A stretch of DNA of 41,834 bases. It comes from Leucogyrophana mollusca (taxonomy: Eukaryota > Basidiomycota > Agaricomycetes > Boletales). Location: NCBI GenBank assembly GCA_021014945.1, contig MU266564.1, positions 1 to 41,834 on the forward strand. The letters are read 5' to 3'. Numbering within the stretch: position 1 is the stretch's first letter; every line of letters begins with the position of its first letter. The translations under genes and the position numbers were made by a program. Below are positions 32,110 through 41,834 of this stretch, in pieces. The notes beneath the pieces were generated by a model that worked only from the letters and a program-made list of their open reading frames with translations, did not search any database and had not been told where the DNA came from.

Positions 32110-35100
32110 CTATCTCGACTCAGTGGCGAATGCTTTCGCCTGCACATTATACAAATGCGCATACTCTCCATTCCTCCCGATCAACTCGCCGTGTGTTCCC
32201 GTCTCCACCACCGTACCGTCCTTCATACATCTACGGCCGGCGCAAATGAATCAGAAATGCGCGACACCACAGCACCAGAGAAAGGGGCCTCACATGATGA
32301 GATCCGCATACTTCGTCAAATGGCCAAATCGATGGGTGACGAAGATCATCGTCCTCCCCTGCCTCGCTTGCCTGAGCCTTTCGAATAGGTCATACTCTCC
32401 TTGAGGATCCAAAGCCGAGCTGGGTTCATCCACGGTGACGAACTTGATGTTTTTAGATATCAGACGCATAAAGGTGCGTGAGCTAGGGTGTGATGGGATC
32501 ATCAGGTGGTGCATAAATATCGGCAAATGAACACTCACGCAACAAGTCTTTGACGCTCCCCTCCTTTAGTCATACATCGGGTGAGCAAGCGAAACCCCTA
32601 TAACAGATGACCACGCCACGAACCTGATACGTCGATTTTTCTCTCTATTTTTTTCAGCTCCTTCTTTAGGTCCTCGTTATCCTCCCCGCCGAAGCTCAAA
32701 CTTGCACTTGAAGCCGGTTCAAGGACGGTCTTATATCCCTCTTCAAATTTCTCCACAAAGCCATGTGCCCCGGCCAACTGCGCGCACTCTACCACCTTCT
32801 CCAAATCGGCCATCATCGCGGGGTGCCCGAGCCCGATGTTCTCTGCGATAGAGAGAGGGAAGAGGTGGTGATCTTGTGCAAGATTCGCTGTGGCTCGACG
32901 AAGATCAGCGAGGCGGTACGAGCTAATGGAATGTTTATCAATGCTGATCTCCCCCGAGGTGGGATCGTAGGTCCGATTAAGGAGCTTAATGATAGTAGAT
33001 TTGCCGCTCCCATTCGCGCCGACTATCACAACCAGCTGGCCACTCTCGATGGAAAAAGACACGTTGTTGATTGCGTCTTTCGTAGACTTGCTCCCTGGAT
33101 ACGTAAACGACAAGTTACTGGAGAGCATGTCAGGGAAAACCTGGATAACTCGGGAAAGATGTGCGAGTCGAGAAACGCACCGGACATTGATCGACATCCC
33201 TGCTCCGTTCGGAGTGCCCTCTGTGGGGTACGGCATCTCCCCATCTTTCACCTGATTCTCGATGGCCAAAACACGATAAAGACTTTCCACCGGCGTGATT
33301 AGTTTCGGCAATGTTGCGATCATCCAGACTATCAGGGAGAAAGTATACCGCAAGGCCATCGACGTCTGCTCCAGGACAGCAATATGCATCAGGGATAGCT
33401 GGGCGGGTCGGAAAATAGCCAGACAGGCGAAGTAGAACTGGCAGAGCGCATGAGCCAAGTGCTATGCAGGACAATTGAATATATTACCGTAGGGAGGTCG
33501 GAACAAACACTCAGGAAAATATCTGGCAGCGCATTTTTCGAAAGGCTATACAACCGGTAAGCCGGGGCGTCTGGCACACCTCCTAGCGACTTGCAAGCGT
33601 CATGGTATTCTGAAAATAAACATGTACGCACTCTGAGACTGGTCTTGAAGGGAACTAAAGGCACAAGCACACCTACCTTTCATGATATACTCAGATAAAC
33701 CTCCGCCCAGGACTTCTTGCTTGTAGTCGTCATCTGCCAACTTGTTCAGCGCCATTTTCCGTACGTGATGAGGATTGATCGCTTGGACAATATACGCTGA
33801 AAAAATGCTCAAGAGGCATGCTATGAGTTAATACACGAAACACCCACACTTCGACCACAAGTTAGACTGCATGAAAGCAGGGGCCAAGACCGGGAGGAGA
33901 CACAGTGCAACAAAAACAGGCCCGGCATTCTTGGCGCCAGAGCTGAGAACTTGATAGGTGAGCCTGAGCTGTAAGGCTAAAGAAAGAGTGGATCTTGCGA
34001 GCTCGCAAGCTTCTTGGACGCAAACGAACACGGAGGAAGGGTCTGGCGATTCAGACGTTTCGGCTTCTGATAATGTATTTCTCGTGACATCAAAGTTCAG
34101 TATACAGCTCTGGATGACGGACCTTGCGATGTTGGCAGGTCACGCTTCATATTTGCTAGTCTAATAATGAGTCAAAAGATAAGGAGAGGTACATCTGGCA
34201 TTACACACCTTCTAGGATTCTTTCCTGAAAGTGGTACCTGATGCGGGTACCGTAAAAGATGGTTTGACGTTCTCTGTGTGATCAGGGGCTTGGTATCATT
34301 CCTGCAGAATAAATCGGGCGTGAACTTACCCAGCCCAATCCGCTACTCCTGTCAAGACAGAACAGGCAATTCTAGCGGCAGTCGCCCAGTATAGCCCTGT
34401 GGGGGGACTAGAGCCGGCTGCACCACCAACGATACGATGCTCGATCTGAGGTGATCGTATCTCAGTCAATTCCCAGCAAGATATACGGAAGGGAAAGACG
34501 CACGTAGAACAAGAGTCGGCTCGAGAAATAAAGGGACAGTGGAGACTCTATCGCCATCCAAAAATGAGTCAAGATAAAGCCCAAAAACATAGGGGTACTA
34601 ATGGCGTAAACATCCGAGAATGCGCGCCGCAGGATAGATAATTTCATGGGTGAGATATTCCACCCGAGCCCGGGAATTACGAAGCCAGGCTCTTGTGCAA
34701 CGAGGAGGCGCCATACCCCCAGTCTAATGTCGGCAAAGGGGGGGCGCTTCTCGGTGGACTCGGGATTGGCATTTGCTTCTCGGGGCTTCCGGTACATAAC
34801 CTTCGGGTGTGAGTGGCAAGTGAGACGAATGGTAGGGCGATGGATGAAGTAGGGATCTCGCGAAGTGCGAGTCTTATAGGTGCATGGGCGGCTGTTGGGT
34901 ACGCGCAGCCAGGAGTGATCAACAAAGGGGAATTCGATGGCGAAGGCACCGGCAGCCTTCAGTCGCCTTGACTCGTCCAATGGCAAGATATTTTAGGACA
35001 GAAATTGGAGTCCGGGCGCTTCGCGGAAACTTGAAGACGCTTGTCCCAAAGTATCGCACAGCAAACATTTCTCCGGGTCTGCGGTCAAGAAGACAGATCT

Positions 35101-35648
35101 ACGCAGAGGCCGTCGGAGCGACGAGTATGCCGAAGGCTGCGCATCAAATCCCGAGAGGCGATATCTGCAGCACGGAACAGGATGGACCTCCTCCTAGCAC
35201 TGCGATCATGAAGACCCGTATTGCGACCTAAAGCTGTCCCGCAGCGGCCGTTCTGGGAGAAGCATCTTGTTTCACAGCCAACGGATTCGTGTGAACGAGA
35301 ACGACACTTGAGGTTTGAAATTTGACGTTTGACATTGACGCCTGTTGATGCTGTCCAAGTTCGGGCAGAAGACAGGGGCAATGGTTTCGGCGCTCACTGG
35401 ATATTCCGCTCTGACGGCTGTGGTGTTTGGGCGCCAGTGAGTGTGCAATGGCCCGGCGGCGTTGCAAGATGATTGTCTATTACATAAGGACCAGATCGTT
35501 GGCTTGCGCTACCCCCCATTATCACCCCGGTGGCAGGACTTCATGGGCGTTCCCACGACCTCGGTAGCGAGATAGTCTCCGTAGGCAGACCAAAATTGCG
35601 AATGAAGATTGTCAAGTCATAGCGAGAGCTGTGCGGGCGAGAAAACGA
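32055..35648. repeat. Tandem duplication, unit A (ABC transporter plus flanks)
   Basis: This segment matches unit B (35945-39721) in the same orientation. It includes about 50 nt after the stop codon (CCAACCGTCGA at 32076 and 35966), the whole 12-exon ABC gene, and upstream DNA up to the shared 16-mer GCGGGCGAGAAAACGA at 35633-35648. GGGCGCTTCGCGGA at 35014 is an intermediate anchor. Exons are well conserved, while introns and upstream DNA are strongly diverged. Confidence 0.8.
32110..34797 (-). CDS. ABC half-transporter, copy 1
   Basis: Twelve exons encode 684 residues: 34504-34797, 34330-34445, 34209-34273, 34123-34155, 33848-34066, 33677-33796, 33488-33609, 33181-33437, 32624-33117, 32539-32563, 32294-32482 and 32110-32230. 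The N-terminal 430 or so residues are a divergent transmembrane region with several hydrophobic segments (for example AISTPMFLGFILTHFWM). The C-terminal ATPase domain has Walker A GANGSGKST, the Q-loop NLAQDHHLF, signature SGGERQRLV, Walker B FVTVDEPSSALD, and H-loop IFVTHRFGH. One TMD plus one NBD makes a half-transporter that must pair, perhaps with copy 2. It probably exports; the substrate is unknown. The signature motif is split: SG ends exon 9, and exon 10 is a 25-nt microexon (GERQRLV). Intron 9 has donor GTTCGT. Intron 1 is taken from GTGCGT at 34503, the site shared with copy 2. Confidence 0.88.
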
Positions 35649-35991
35649 GTGACTCCTCGATGAAATCGTAATTGAAATAGCCACTATTTTGGGAGATGCA
35701 GTCCACGGACAAGGTCACCACAACTCCGATATATCATCCCGCTGATCGCTCTGTGCCCTCCCCCGCAATTCGGCTTTCAGTAAATGTCCACCCGCCAGCT
35801 CTGGACACCGCGAGATGTGTGCCCTGCACTGTCGCTTTGTGGCGGCTACTCTTCCGGCCGCACAGTGCGCAAGGCATGTTGAAATTGACTGATGCACCAC
35901 AAGCTCTGTTTGAGATATAAGGAAATTTCGGCCGACCAATGCTTATACTATATACTCGGCAGGATCCAACCGTCGAGCCCACTGGCCTGGA
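34798..35991. other. Spacer between the two ABC genes
   Basis: It holds the upstream region of copy 1 (to about 35650, homologous to the DNA upstream of copy 2) and about 300 nt of unique DNA before unit B begins near 35945. No independent gene is supported. Frames such as 34884-35231 (+) are antisense or random. Confidence 0.55.
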
Positions 35992-38900
35992 TTAGTTGAC
36001 GATAGACTCCGCAGCGAATGCTTTCGCCTGCACATTATACAAATGTGCATACTCTCCATTCCTCCCAATCAAATCGCTGTGTGTTCCCGTCTCCACGACC
36101 GTACCGTCCTTCATACATCTACGGCCAGCGCAAACGAATCAGAAATGTGTGACACGACAGCGCCAGAGAGAGAAAGGGGCCTCACATGATGAGATCCGCA
36201 TACTTCGTCAAATGGCCAAATCGATGGGTGACGAAGATCATCGTCCTCCCCTGCCTCGCTTGTCTGAGCCTTTCGAATAGGTCATACTCTCCTTGAGGAT
36301 CCAAAGCAGAGCTCGGTTCATCCACGGTGACGAACTTGATGTCTTTGGATATCAGACGCATAAAGGTGCGTGAGCTAGGACGCGATGGGATTATTAGATG
36401 GCGCATAACAACCACCAATGAGCACTCACGCAACAAGTCTTTGACGCTCCCCTCCTTTAGTCATACATCGGGTCAGCAGGCGAAACCTCCATACAGAGAA
36501 CCACGCCACGAACCTGACACGTCGATTTTTCTCTCAATCTTCTTCAGCTCCTTCTTTAGGTCCTCATTATCTTCTCCGCCAAAACTCAAATGCGTATCCG
36601 AGTCCGGTTCAAGGACGGTCTTATATCCCTCCTCAAACTTCTCTACAAAGCCATGTGCCCCAGCCAACTTTGCACACTCTACCACTCTCTCCGAATCGCC
36701 CACCATCGCGGGGTGACCAAGCCCGATGTTCTCTGCAATGGAAACAGGGAAGAGGTGGTGGTCTTGAGCAAGATTCGCTGTGGCTCGACGAAGGTCAGCG
36801 ATGCGGTACGAGCTAATGGGATGTTTGTCGACTATGATATCTCCCGAGGTGGGGTCATATGTCCGGTTGAGGAGTTTGATGACGGTCGACTTGCCGCTTC
36901 CGTTCGCGCCGACTATTACGACAAGTTGACCGCTCTTGATGGAAAAAGATATGTCGGTGAGTGCATCCCTTGTCGACTTGCTTCCTGGGTATGTGAATGA
37001 CAGATTTCTGGAGACCAAATCAGCGAACACGAAGACAAGCCGGATACCCGAGCAGATGAGGCGGAAAAAATTTGCAAACACACCGAACATCAATAGACAT
37101 CCCTGCTTCGCTGGGAGTATCCTCTGCAGGATACGGTGTCTCCCCGTCTTTTACCTGATTCTCGATGGCCAGAATGCGATACAGGGCTTCGACCGGGGCT
37201 ACTTGCCTCGGCAAGAATTCACTCATCCAGACTATGGTGGAGAACGTGTGCCGCAACATCACCGATGTCTGCTCCAGAACAGCAATGTGCATCAGGGACA
37301 ACTGGGCAGGTCGGATAATGGCCAAGCCGGCGAAGTAGATCTGACAGAGCGGGTGAGCTCAACGCTGTTAGGGAGGGTTGAATATATTACCAGGGGGAGG
37401 TCTGTACACACGCTCAGGCCCATAGCCGGCAACGCGGTCTTCGAGAGGCCATATAATTGGTGAGGTGAGGTGTCAGGCGTATTTCCCAGAGAATTGCGCG
37501 CGTCACGGTATTCTGGGAGGACACGTGGGTATCGACGCGCTCAAGGGGTGGGGAATGGCGCCAATGCTTACCTTTCACGATGTACTCAGATAGATCTCCG
37601 CCCATGACCTCTTGTTTGTAATCATCATCTGCCAACTTGTTCAATGCCGTTTTCCGTACGTAGTGAGGATTGATTGCTTGGATGATATACGCTGAAACAC
37701 TGCTCAAGAAACACACAGTGAATTATTGCACGAAGCACTCACACTTCGACCACAAGCGGGATTGTAGCATTTTGGGAACAAGCAGCGGGACGAGACACAG
37801 CGCCACAAATACGGGCCCGGCGTTCTTGACACCAGAGCTGAGAACCTGGTGGATGAGTTTGAGCTGCAGGCCGAATGAAAGAGAGGATTTTGCCAGCTCG
37901 AAAGCATGCTGGACACAGTCGAACACAGCAGAAGGGTTTGGTGAACTGATTGCTTTGGCTTCTGATAGTATGCCTCTCATAGCATCAGAGTTTAATAGTC
38001 AGTTCTGGATGACGAACCTTGGGACGTAGGCAGATCGCGCTTCAGATTTGCTGAGCCAAAAGTAAGCCAAAAGATCTAGCGAAGGCTGTAGTTGGCATTA
38101 CATACCTTCTAGAAGTCTTTCCTGAAAGTGGTACTTGACACGGGCTTCATAGATGATAGTCAGACGTTGACTGTGGGTTTGGGGCTCGGTATGATCCCTA
38201 AAGAATTCAGTGTGGGTTGGACTTACTCTATCCACCTTGCTAATCCGGTTAGGATGGAACAAGCAATTCGAGCGGCGGTCGCCCAGTAGAGCCCTGTAGT
38301 ATGGCTAGAGCTGGCTGTACCGTCCGCGATACGATGTTCGATCTGCGGGTGATCATGTCTCAGTCAGTCAATTACCAGAGGGAGGGGAAGGCGCACGTAG
38401 AACAAAAGCTGGCTCGAGAAATAAAGGGACAGCGGAGTCTCTATCGCCATCCACACATTAATCAAGACAAGGCAACAAAACAGCGGGGCGCTAATTGCGT
38501 AGACATCCGAGAACGCGCGCCGCAGAACAGATGCGTTTACTGGCAAGATATTCCAGTTGAGACCGGGAAGTGCCAAGCCGGGCTCCTGCGCAATGAGGAT
38601 GCGCCATACCCCTAGTTTGACTTCGGTAAAAGGGGAGGGCTTCTTGGCGTTGCGGTGCTTCCAGTACATCGTCTTCAGCTATGGGCAAGTAAGACGAAAA
38701 GTGGGGTATGGCGGATGATGAGATGAATCTTAAGTATAGCTGAACGTTTGGGTATTGATGCGCGCAGTCCGGAGTGATAGACAAAAGCGATACGATGGTG
38801 ACTACGGCCCCCTTCCGCGCCTCGTCTCACTCCATGGCGGAACAACAATTGGACGCTGGGCGCTTCGCGGAAGGAGATGTTTACCCAGGATCTTATATGG

Positions 38901-39721
38901 CACAGCAAGCGTCTCTTCAAGTCACTCAATAGACGCTCCCTTTGGTCAGCATGAGGAAGTGTGTTGGGAAATTGAACATCGCCGGTCGGAATTCGATAGT
39001 AGGGCCCGGGTACGAGAGACAGGACGGAGTACGGAATGCCCAGAATTGTAATAGACTTGGACGCTCTATGGCTGTTCTGCACCACCCAGTTCTGCGAGAG
39101 GTTCTTTGCCAGGGCGATTATACAGTGATGGCCGGACCTTCCGTGTGAACGAGCACAATGTCAAAGAATCACGTCTGAGTTTGGGTTATTGATGCCGAGA
39201 TGTTGGTCGACATTGAGCGCTTACCTACTATTATTAGTACATCAGTCTCCTGTGCAGGACCTTTCCATAAAGATGCATAGAAAGTGTCCAAAGGTCATTG
39301 ATTCGGACGGGTTCGTACAATATGTAGGCCATCCTGTCGCTGTATCTGTATACTTGAAATCCATCTGCCTTAATATCGTGCAGTGATCTAGTAGCGCATG
39401 GTGTGCAATCTCGTGCGATTCGGACCCAAAAGGTCACGTTATCGGTTGGTGGATGGTGAAGAGTATCTATCAGCTACCACCGAATGTATGCTTTGACGCC
39501 TTTCCGGCTTTCCAATCATTTCTTGACAATACCTATGTTTAACGAGTGTACCACCTTACTTCCCCCATGTTTGGACGCGGTCACGCCCCAACTCTTCCCC
39601 TTAGATCAAAGCCAAAGAAAGTTCATACGTCCCGTGTATACCACTACCACTTACCACAAATGTATGGCGACTTCTGTTGTCTGCGACCGCGGCGGCGAGA
39701 ACTGCGCGGGCGAGAAAACGA
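35945..39721. repeat. Tandem duplication, unit B (ABC transporter plus flanks)
   Basis: Direct copy of unit A (32055-35648). The ends are marked by the shared CCAACCGTCGA near 35966 and GCGGGCGAGAAAACGA at 39706-39721, with GGGCGCTTCGCGGA at 38858-38871 between. The upstream part is about 200 nt longer than in unit A, so indels have accumulated since duplication. Confidence 0.8.
35992..38669 (-). CDS. ABC half-transporter, copy 2
   Basis: Twelve exons encode 679 residues: 38397-38669, 38227-38342, 38106-38170, 38018-38050, 37743-37961, 37572-37691, 37391-37512, 37084-37340, 36514-37007, 36430-36454, 36186-36374 and 35992-36118. Exons 2-11 are exactly the same lengths as in copy 1; only the first and last differ. 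The ATPase motifs are intact: GANGSGKST, NLAQDHHLF, SGGERQRLV (split across intron 9), FVTVDEPSSALD, IFVTHRFGH. The membrane part is divergent and has hydrophobic segments including AISAPLFCCLVLINVWM and FVALCLVPLLV. No frame break is present, so both copies look functional. The protein is strongly conserved with copy 1 in the ATPase domain and less so in the membrane domain, as expected if substrate range or pairing has shifted. A homodimer or a heterodimer with copy 1 is possible. Donors GTTCGT occur twice (introns 4 and 9). Confidence 0.88.
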
Positions 39722-40494
39722 ATAGCTCGATAAATTGGAGTCGAGACTCCGGCCTTGAAATTTACCAGTTATTGACGTCGAATGCTGAGCTGTGTTGTGG
39801 CCGCTCGTGTTGGGGCCCTTCGAGAGCTATCCGAACAAGATGCTCGTCACGTCAACTTGATTGGTCGACGTTTTGCTCGTCCTTCGTTCCGATGAGAAGA
39901 CGGTGTCGTGTCTATTCGTGCCTGTTATTTCCTTTGGACCTTGAAACAAGCATCTCATTGAACAGTCGCCACCTCAGCGATATAGCGGGGTAATTAAGTC
40001 CCATGGTCCATGATTCCATCGCGGTGTTGTCTCGTTGCTCGTTGCCTCGCTTTAGTTTATCCTGGAAGTTGCTGAAGCTGGTGAAGTTTACTGTTCAAGT
40101 GTTGCCGCCTCGCGTGGGGTTTCCAGGTTAACCTTGCAGCATCAATTCACGGGGGGACACCAGGGTGTTCCAATCCAGTTTTAGCGGCCGGCAGGTAGGG
40201 TCGCAGTCAACGATATAATTAATTTGCCCCACGGGCACTCACCCATTCCGGGTGCGTTAAAACCCGGACTAGAGACGATAGAATACCTGGGAGAAGAACG
40301 GTTCGAGCGTTAATGCACCGAGTTGTCACAGGTTCATAGAACAGCCTAGAACAGTAGCTGAGTCCTCGATTTAATGGAAGGGGTGGACACAGCACCTCTA
40401 CCTCGTGCCTGTCCGCTATATTAGACACGCCAGTGAACCATGCATACGCCTCAACGCATCCTTGCTTCACCACGGAAAACCCGCCGGCAATAAA
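38670..40494. other. Intergenic stretch, partly duplicated DNA
   Basis: Up to about 39721 this is the upstream part of duplication unit B. Beyond that, no gene is supported; the frame 39484-39993 (+, 169 codons) does not start with ATG and has no motifs. The GTPase promoter should lie near 40200-40490. Confidence 0.45.
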
Positions 40495-41302
40495 ATGTGG
40501 CTTAAATGTTGGAAAAGAAGCGAGCTGCAGCCGACCCACAATGACTCTATCTTCAAGAAAGACGATATCATCATACCGTGTGTTCTCTCTATCCCATGCA
40601 CGCGATAGGTTTTGAGATGTCTATTCCATAGCGTCTTGGGCCCAATGGGAGCGGGGAGAAGCACAGTAAGCTCGATGGCTGGATGAGTTTTGCCGTCTCA
40701 ACTTAAACCACAGTTCATCAATATTGCAGCAGGAAAAGCCGTCACGGCTGTCAGTGACGGGCTTTATCCTTGCACCACAGAAATCATTTACCTCACTGTT
40801 CCTTGCCCAAACGATACTTCTCGCCGCGTAATCTTCTTGGATACCCCAGGTTTCGATAATATAGACGAAAACGGCGATGCATCCAAGGTCGTTTCGAGTA
40901 TCGCTGCGTGGGTCGCTCGCTCGTGAGTACAACAGTGCAGCCATGCAGCCTATCGCGCCGAATTCTGAAATAATAATTGGCAGTTGCGGGAAAGACAAGA
41001 AGCTCGCTGGTGTCATATGCTTGCGAGAGATACCACTACAAGGCGGTCGGATGCCGCCGTCGCCTAACTACCTGCGAGAACTCGCGGGGCTATGTGGGAA
41101 AGATGCATATCAGAACATCATTATGGCGACTACGAAATGGAGAGTGGAGGGAGAGGTAGAGATCCATCACGAGCGAGAACTGTCCAGAAGGTACTGGGGG
41201 AACATGATCAAGCAGGGATCGAGGATGGTTAGGTTCGGAGGCACGTACGAGTCTGCATGGGATATTGTACGTCCTATCACGGAGGGGAAACTTCACAGAT
41301 AG
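40495..41302 (+). CDS. Small AIG1/septin-type P-loop GTPase with altered Walker A
   Basis: Exons 40495-40577, 40632-40665, 40714-40922 and 40984-41302 encode 214 residues. The fold is the G domain of the AIG1-like GTPases that are abundant in Agaricomycetes: a short lead KKDDIIIP, G1 VLGPMGAGRSTFINIAAG, a G2-like SDGLYPCTTEI, G3 VIFLDTPGFDN, then KKLAGVICL, and a G4-like ATTKW. The G1 loop reads GPMGAGRST, with arginine in place of the lysine that contacts the nucleotide phosphates (AGA codon at 40657-40659). The protein ends soon after the G domain; many relatives have a long C-terminal coiled coil. All three introns are short and canonical. The start is the first ATG in frame; the frame upstream begins with GTG. 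Role unknown. It could be a regulatory or decaying paralogue. Confidence 0.8.
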
Positions 41303-41430
41303 TCGAGGCTTTTAGCGGAGAGTGTGTACATCCTAACTGTACGGTCACGGGGTGTTGATGGCATTGTGATTGTCCAAACCCAACGCCAGGATAATAACGA
41401 ATGTAACTGAGCACCGGGAGGGTCGCTGGT

Positions 41431-41497
41431 GTGCGCTTGCGCTCAAACTCGAGTAGTTTGTCGAAAACTACCCGAACTGCTGCGCACTGAGATACAG
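41431..41497. repeat. Imperfect hairpin
   Basis: A perfect 7-bp stem, GTAGTTT (41453-41459) and AAACTAC (41465-41471), is flanked by GTGCGC at 41431 and GCGCAC near 41483-41488, so the arms can extend over about 58 nt with mismatches. It lies between a gene end and the next 3' end and could be a terminator-like structure or a relic element. Confidence 0.4.
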
Positions 41498-41550
41498 CTC
41501 TCAAGGCATTCACCCATCATTAGGGTACGGGGGAAAACTCGATAATTATT

Positions 41551-41578
41551 AGCAGGGGTTAATTAGCAGGGGTTAATA
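41551..41578. repeat. Direct repeat TAGCAGGGGTTAAT, two copies
   Basis: The 14-bp unit occurs twice in tandem and is followed by an AT-rich palindromic stretch (TTAATAACTGTTATTAA). It overlaps the stop codon of the partial minus-strand frame. Confidence 0.7.
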
Positions 41579-41834
41579 ACTGTTATTAACTGTGAATAAT
41601 AGAGGGGTCGGATGAGGGGGTGTAAAGAAATGTTAATATTATCTCCTGGTCCCCAGACTTCCACGATGCCCTTCCGCGAGATGCCCCAAGCCACATTGGA
41701 CCGAAAAAACATCTTTTCATCAATATACGATAATTCGACGTATCTTACTCCTTCCCAGTGTATCGCCAAGAAAATATATTCCGTCAAGCCTAACTCAATG
41801 CCAGAAGAGTGCACGATGTCAGTCTTCACGAGGT
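41563..41834 (-). CDS. Unrecognised protein, C-terminal part (enters from right edge)
   Basis: An open minus-strand frame from the window edge to a TAA at 41563-41565 gives about 89 residues. It includes IHWEGVRYVELSYIDEKMFF and GIVEVWGPGDNINI, a composition that looks like real protein (balanced, aromatic residues regularly spaced). The first in-frame codon usable as a start is only GTG, so the gene probably begins beyond the right edge. No family is recognised. Confidence 0.4.
   Translation of the reverse strand, partial: LVKTDIVHSSGIELGLTEYIFLAIHWEGVRYVELSYIDEKMFFRSNVAWGISRKGIVEVWGPGDNINISLHPLIRPLYYSQLITVINPC

Noticed and set aside
34446..34503. Apparent loss of the intron 1 donor in ABC copy 1 (GGGAATTG where copy 2 has GGTAATTG), suggesting a pseudogene
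   Set aside because: Both copies share an upstream phase-0 donor (TAC, then GTGCGT or GTGCGC) that joins LLFY to IEHRI in each. The region after it differs in length by 9 nt, as expected of an intron.
7216..38669. A secondary-metabolite gene cluster (monooxygenase, Zn2Cys6 regulator, transporters)
   Set aside because: These genes are spread over 31 kb with housekeeping genes between them, and no backbone synthase is present.
39484..39993. 169-codon plus-strand frame
   Set aside because: It does not start with ATG, has low-complexity Ser/Thr/Arg/Cys content, and partly overlaps duplicated upstream DNA of unit B.
1..41834. CRISPR arrays, bacterial operons, rRNA or intact transposons
   Set aside because: None seen; the gene structure is eukaryotic and no reverse transcriptase, transposase or terminal repeats were recognised.

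Overview
The window is nuclear DNA of a filamentous basidiomycete, most likely an Agaricomycete. Genes lie on both strands. Most are cut by many introns of roughly 40-75 nt with GT-AG (rarely GC-AG) borders, and several exons are only 10-34 nt. The gene set is typical of mushroom-forming fungi: a small secreted protein, a C2H2/Zn2Cys6 regulator, a DUF218 membrane protein, half-size ABC transporters and an AIG1-like GTPase. There are no bacterial operons, CRISPR arrays or recognisable intact transposons. No species can be assigned from the sequence alone. All exon structures were spliced by hand by following reading frame and conserved motifs.

Layout. 1-325 (-): 5' part of an unrecognised gene running off the left edge. 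1723-2288 (+): small secreted four-cysteine protein. 2898-4859 (-): membrane-anchored M19 dipeptidase, 11 exons. 4860-7215: long gap with only weak coding traces. 7216-9486 (+): FAD-dependent aromatic-ring monooxygenase, 12 exons. 10183-11020 (+): probable mitochondrial membrane/coiled-coil protein. 12350-13145 (-): GNAT acetyltransferase. 14219-15580 (-): inositol-pentakisphosphate 2-kinase. 15858-17057 (-): Mtf2-like mitochondrial gene-expression factor. 17329-17410 (-): tRNA-Ser(AGA), followed by a broken 5' tRNA copy. 17972-21336 (-): WW-MyTH4-RhoGAP protein. 21750-22782 (-): 6PGDH/HIBADH-like dehydrogenase with a DUF1932 C-terminus. 24947-26741 (+): mitochondrial HAD hydrolase of the CECR5/HDHD5 type. 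27332-29181 (+): C2H2 plus Zn2Cys6 transcription factor. 30004-31247 (+): DUF218 type II membrane protein. 32110-34797 and 35992-38669 (both -): tandemly duplicated ABC half-transporters with the same 12-exon structure. 40495-41302 (+): small AIG1-like GTPase with an altered P-loop. 41563-41834 (-): probable 3' end of a gene entering from the right edge.

How it fits together. The block 12-31 kb is mostly housekeeping: inositol phosphate synthesis, mitochondrial expression, Rho signalling, a tRNA, and redox and HAD enzymes. The two flanks are accessory in character: secreted protein, dipeptidase and monooxygenase on the left; duplicated transporters and the fast-evolving GTPase on the right. 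The monooxygenase, transcription factor and transporters do not form an obvious biosynthetic cluster, because about 17 kb of housekeeping genes separates the monooxygenase from the regulator and no synthase is present.

Most notable points: catalytic or binding motifs assembled across microexons (dipeptidase HxD, monooxygenase GDAAH, ABC signature); two inferred GC-AG introns; the 3.6-3.8 kb ABC duplication; a Lys-to-Arg change in the GTPase P-loop; and a truncated tRNA-Ser copy with a changed anticodon loop.
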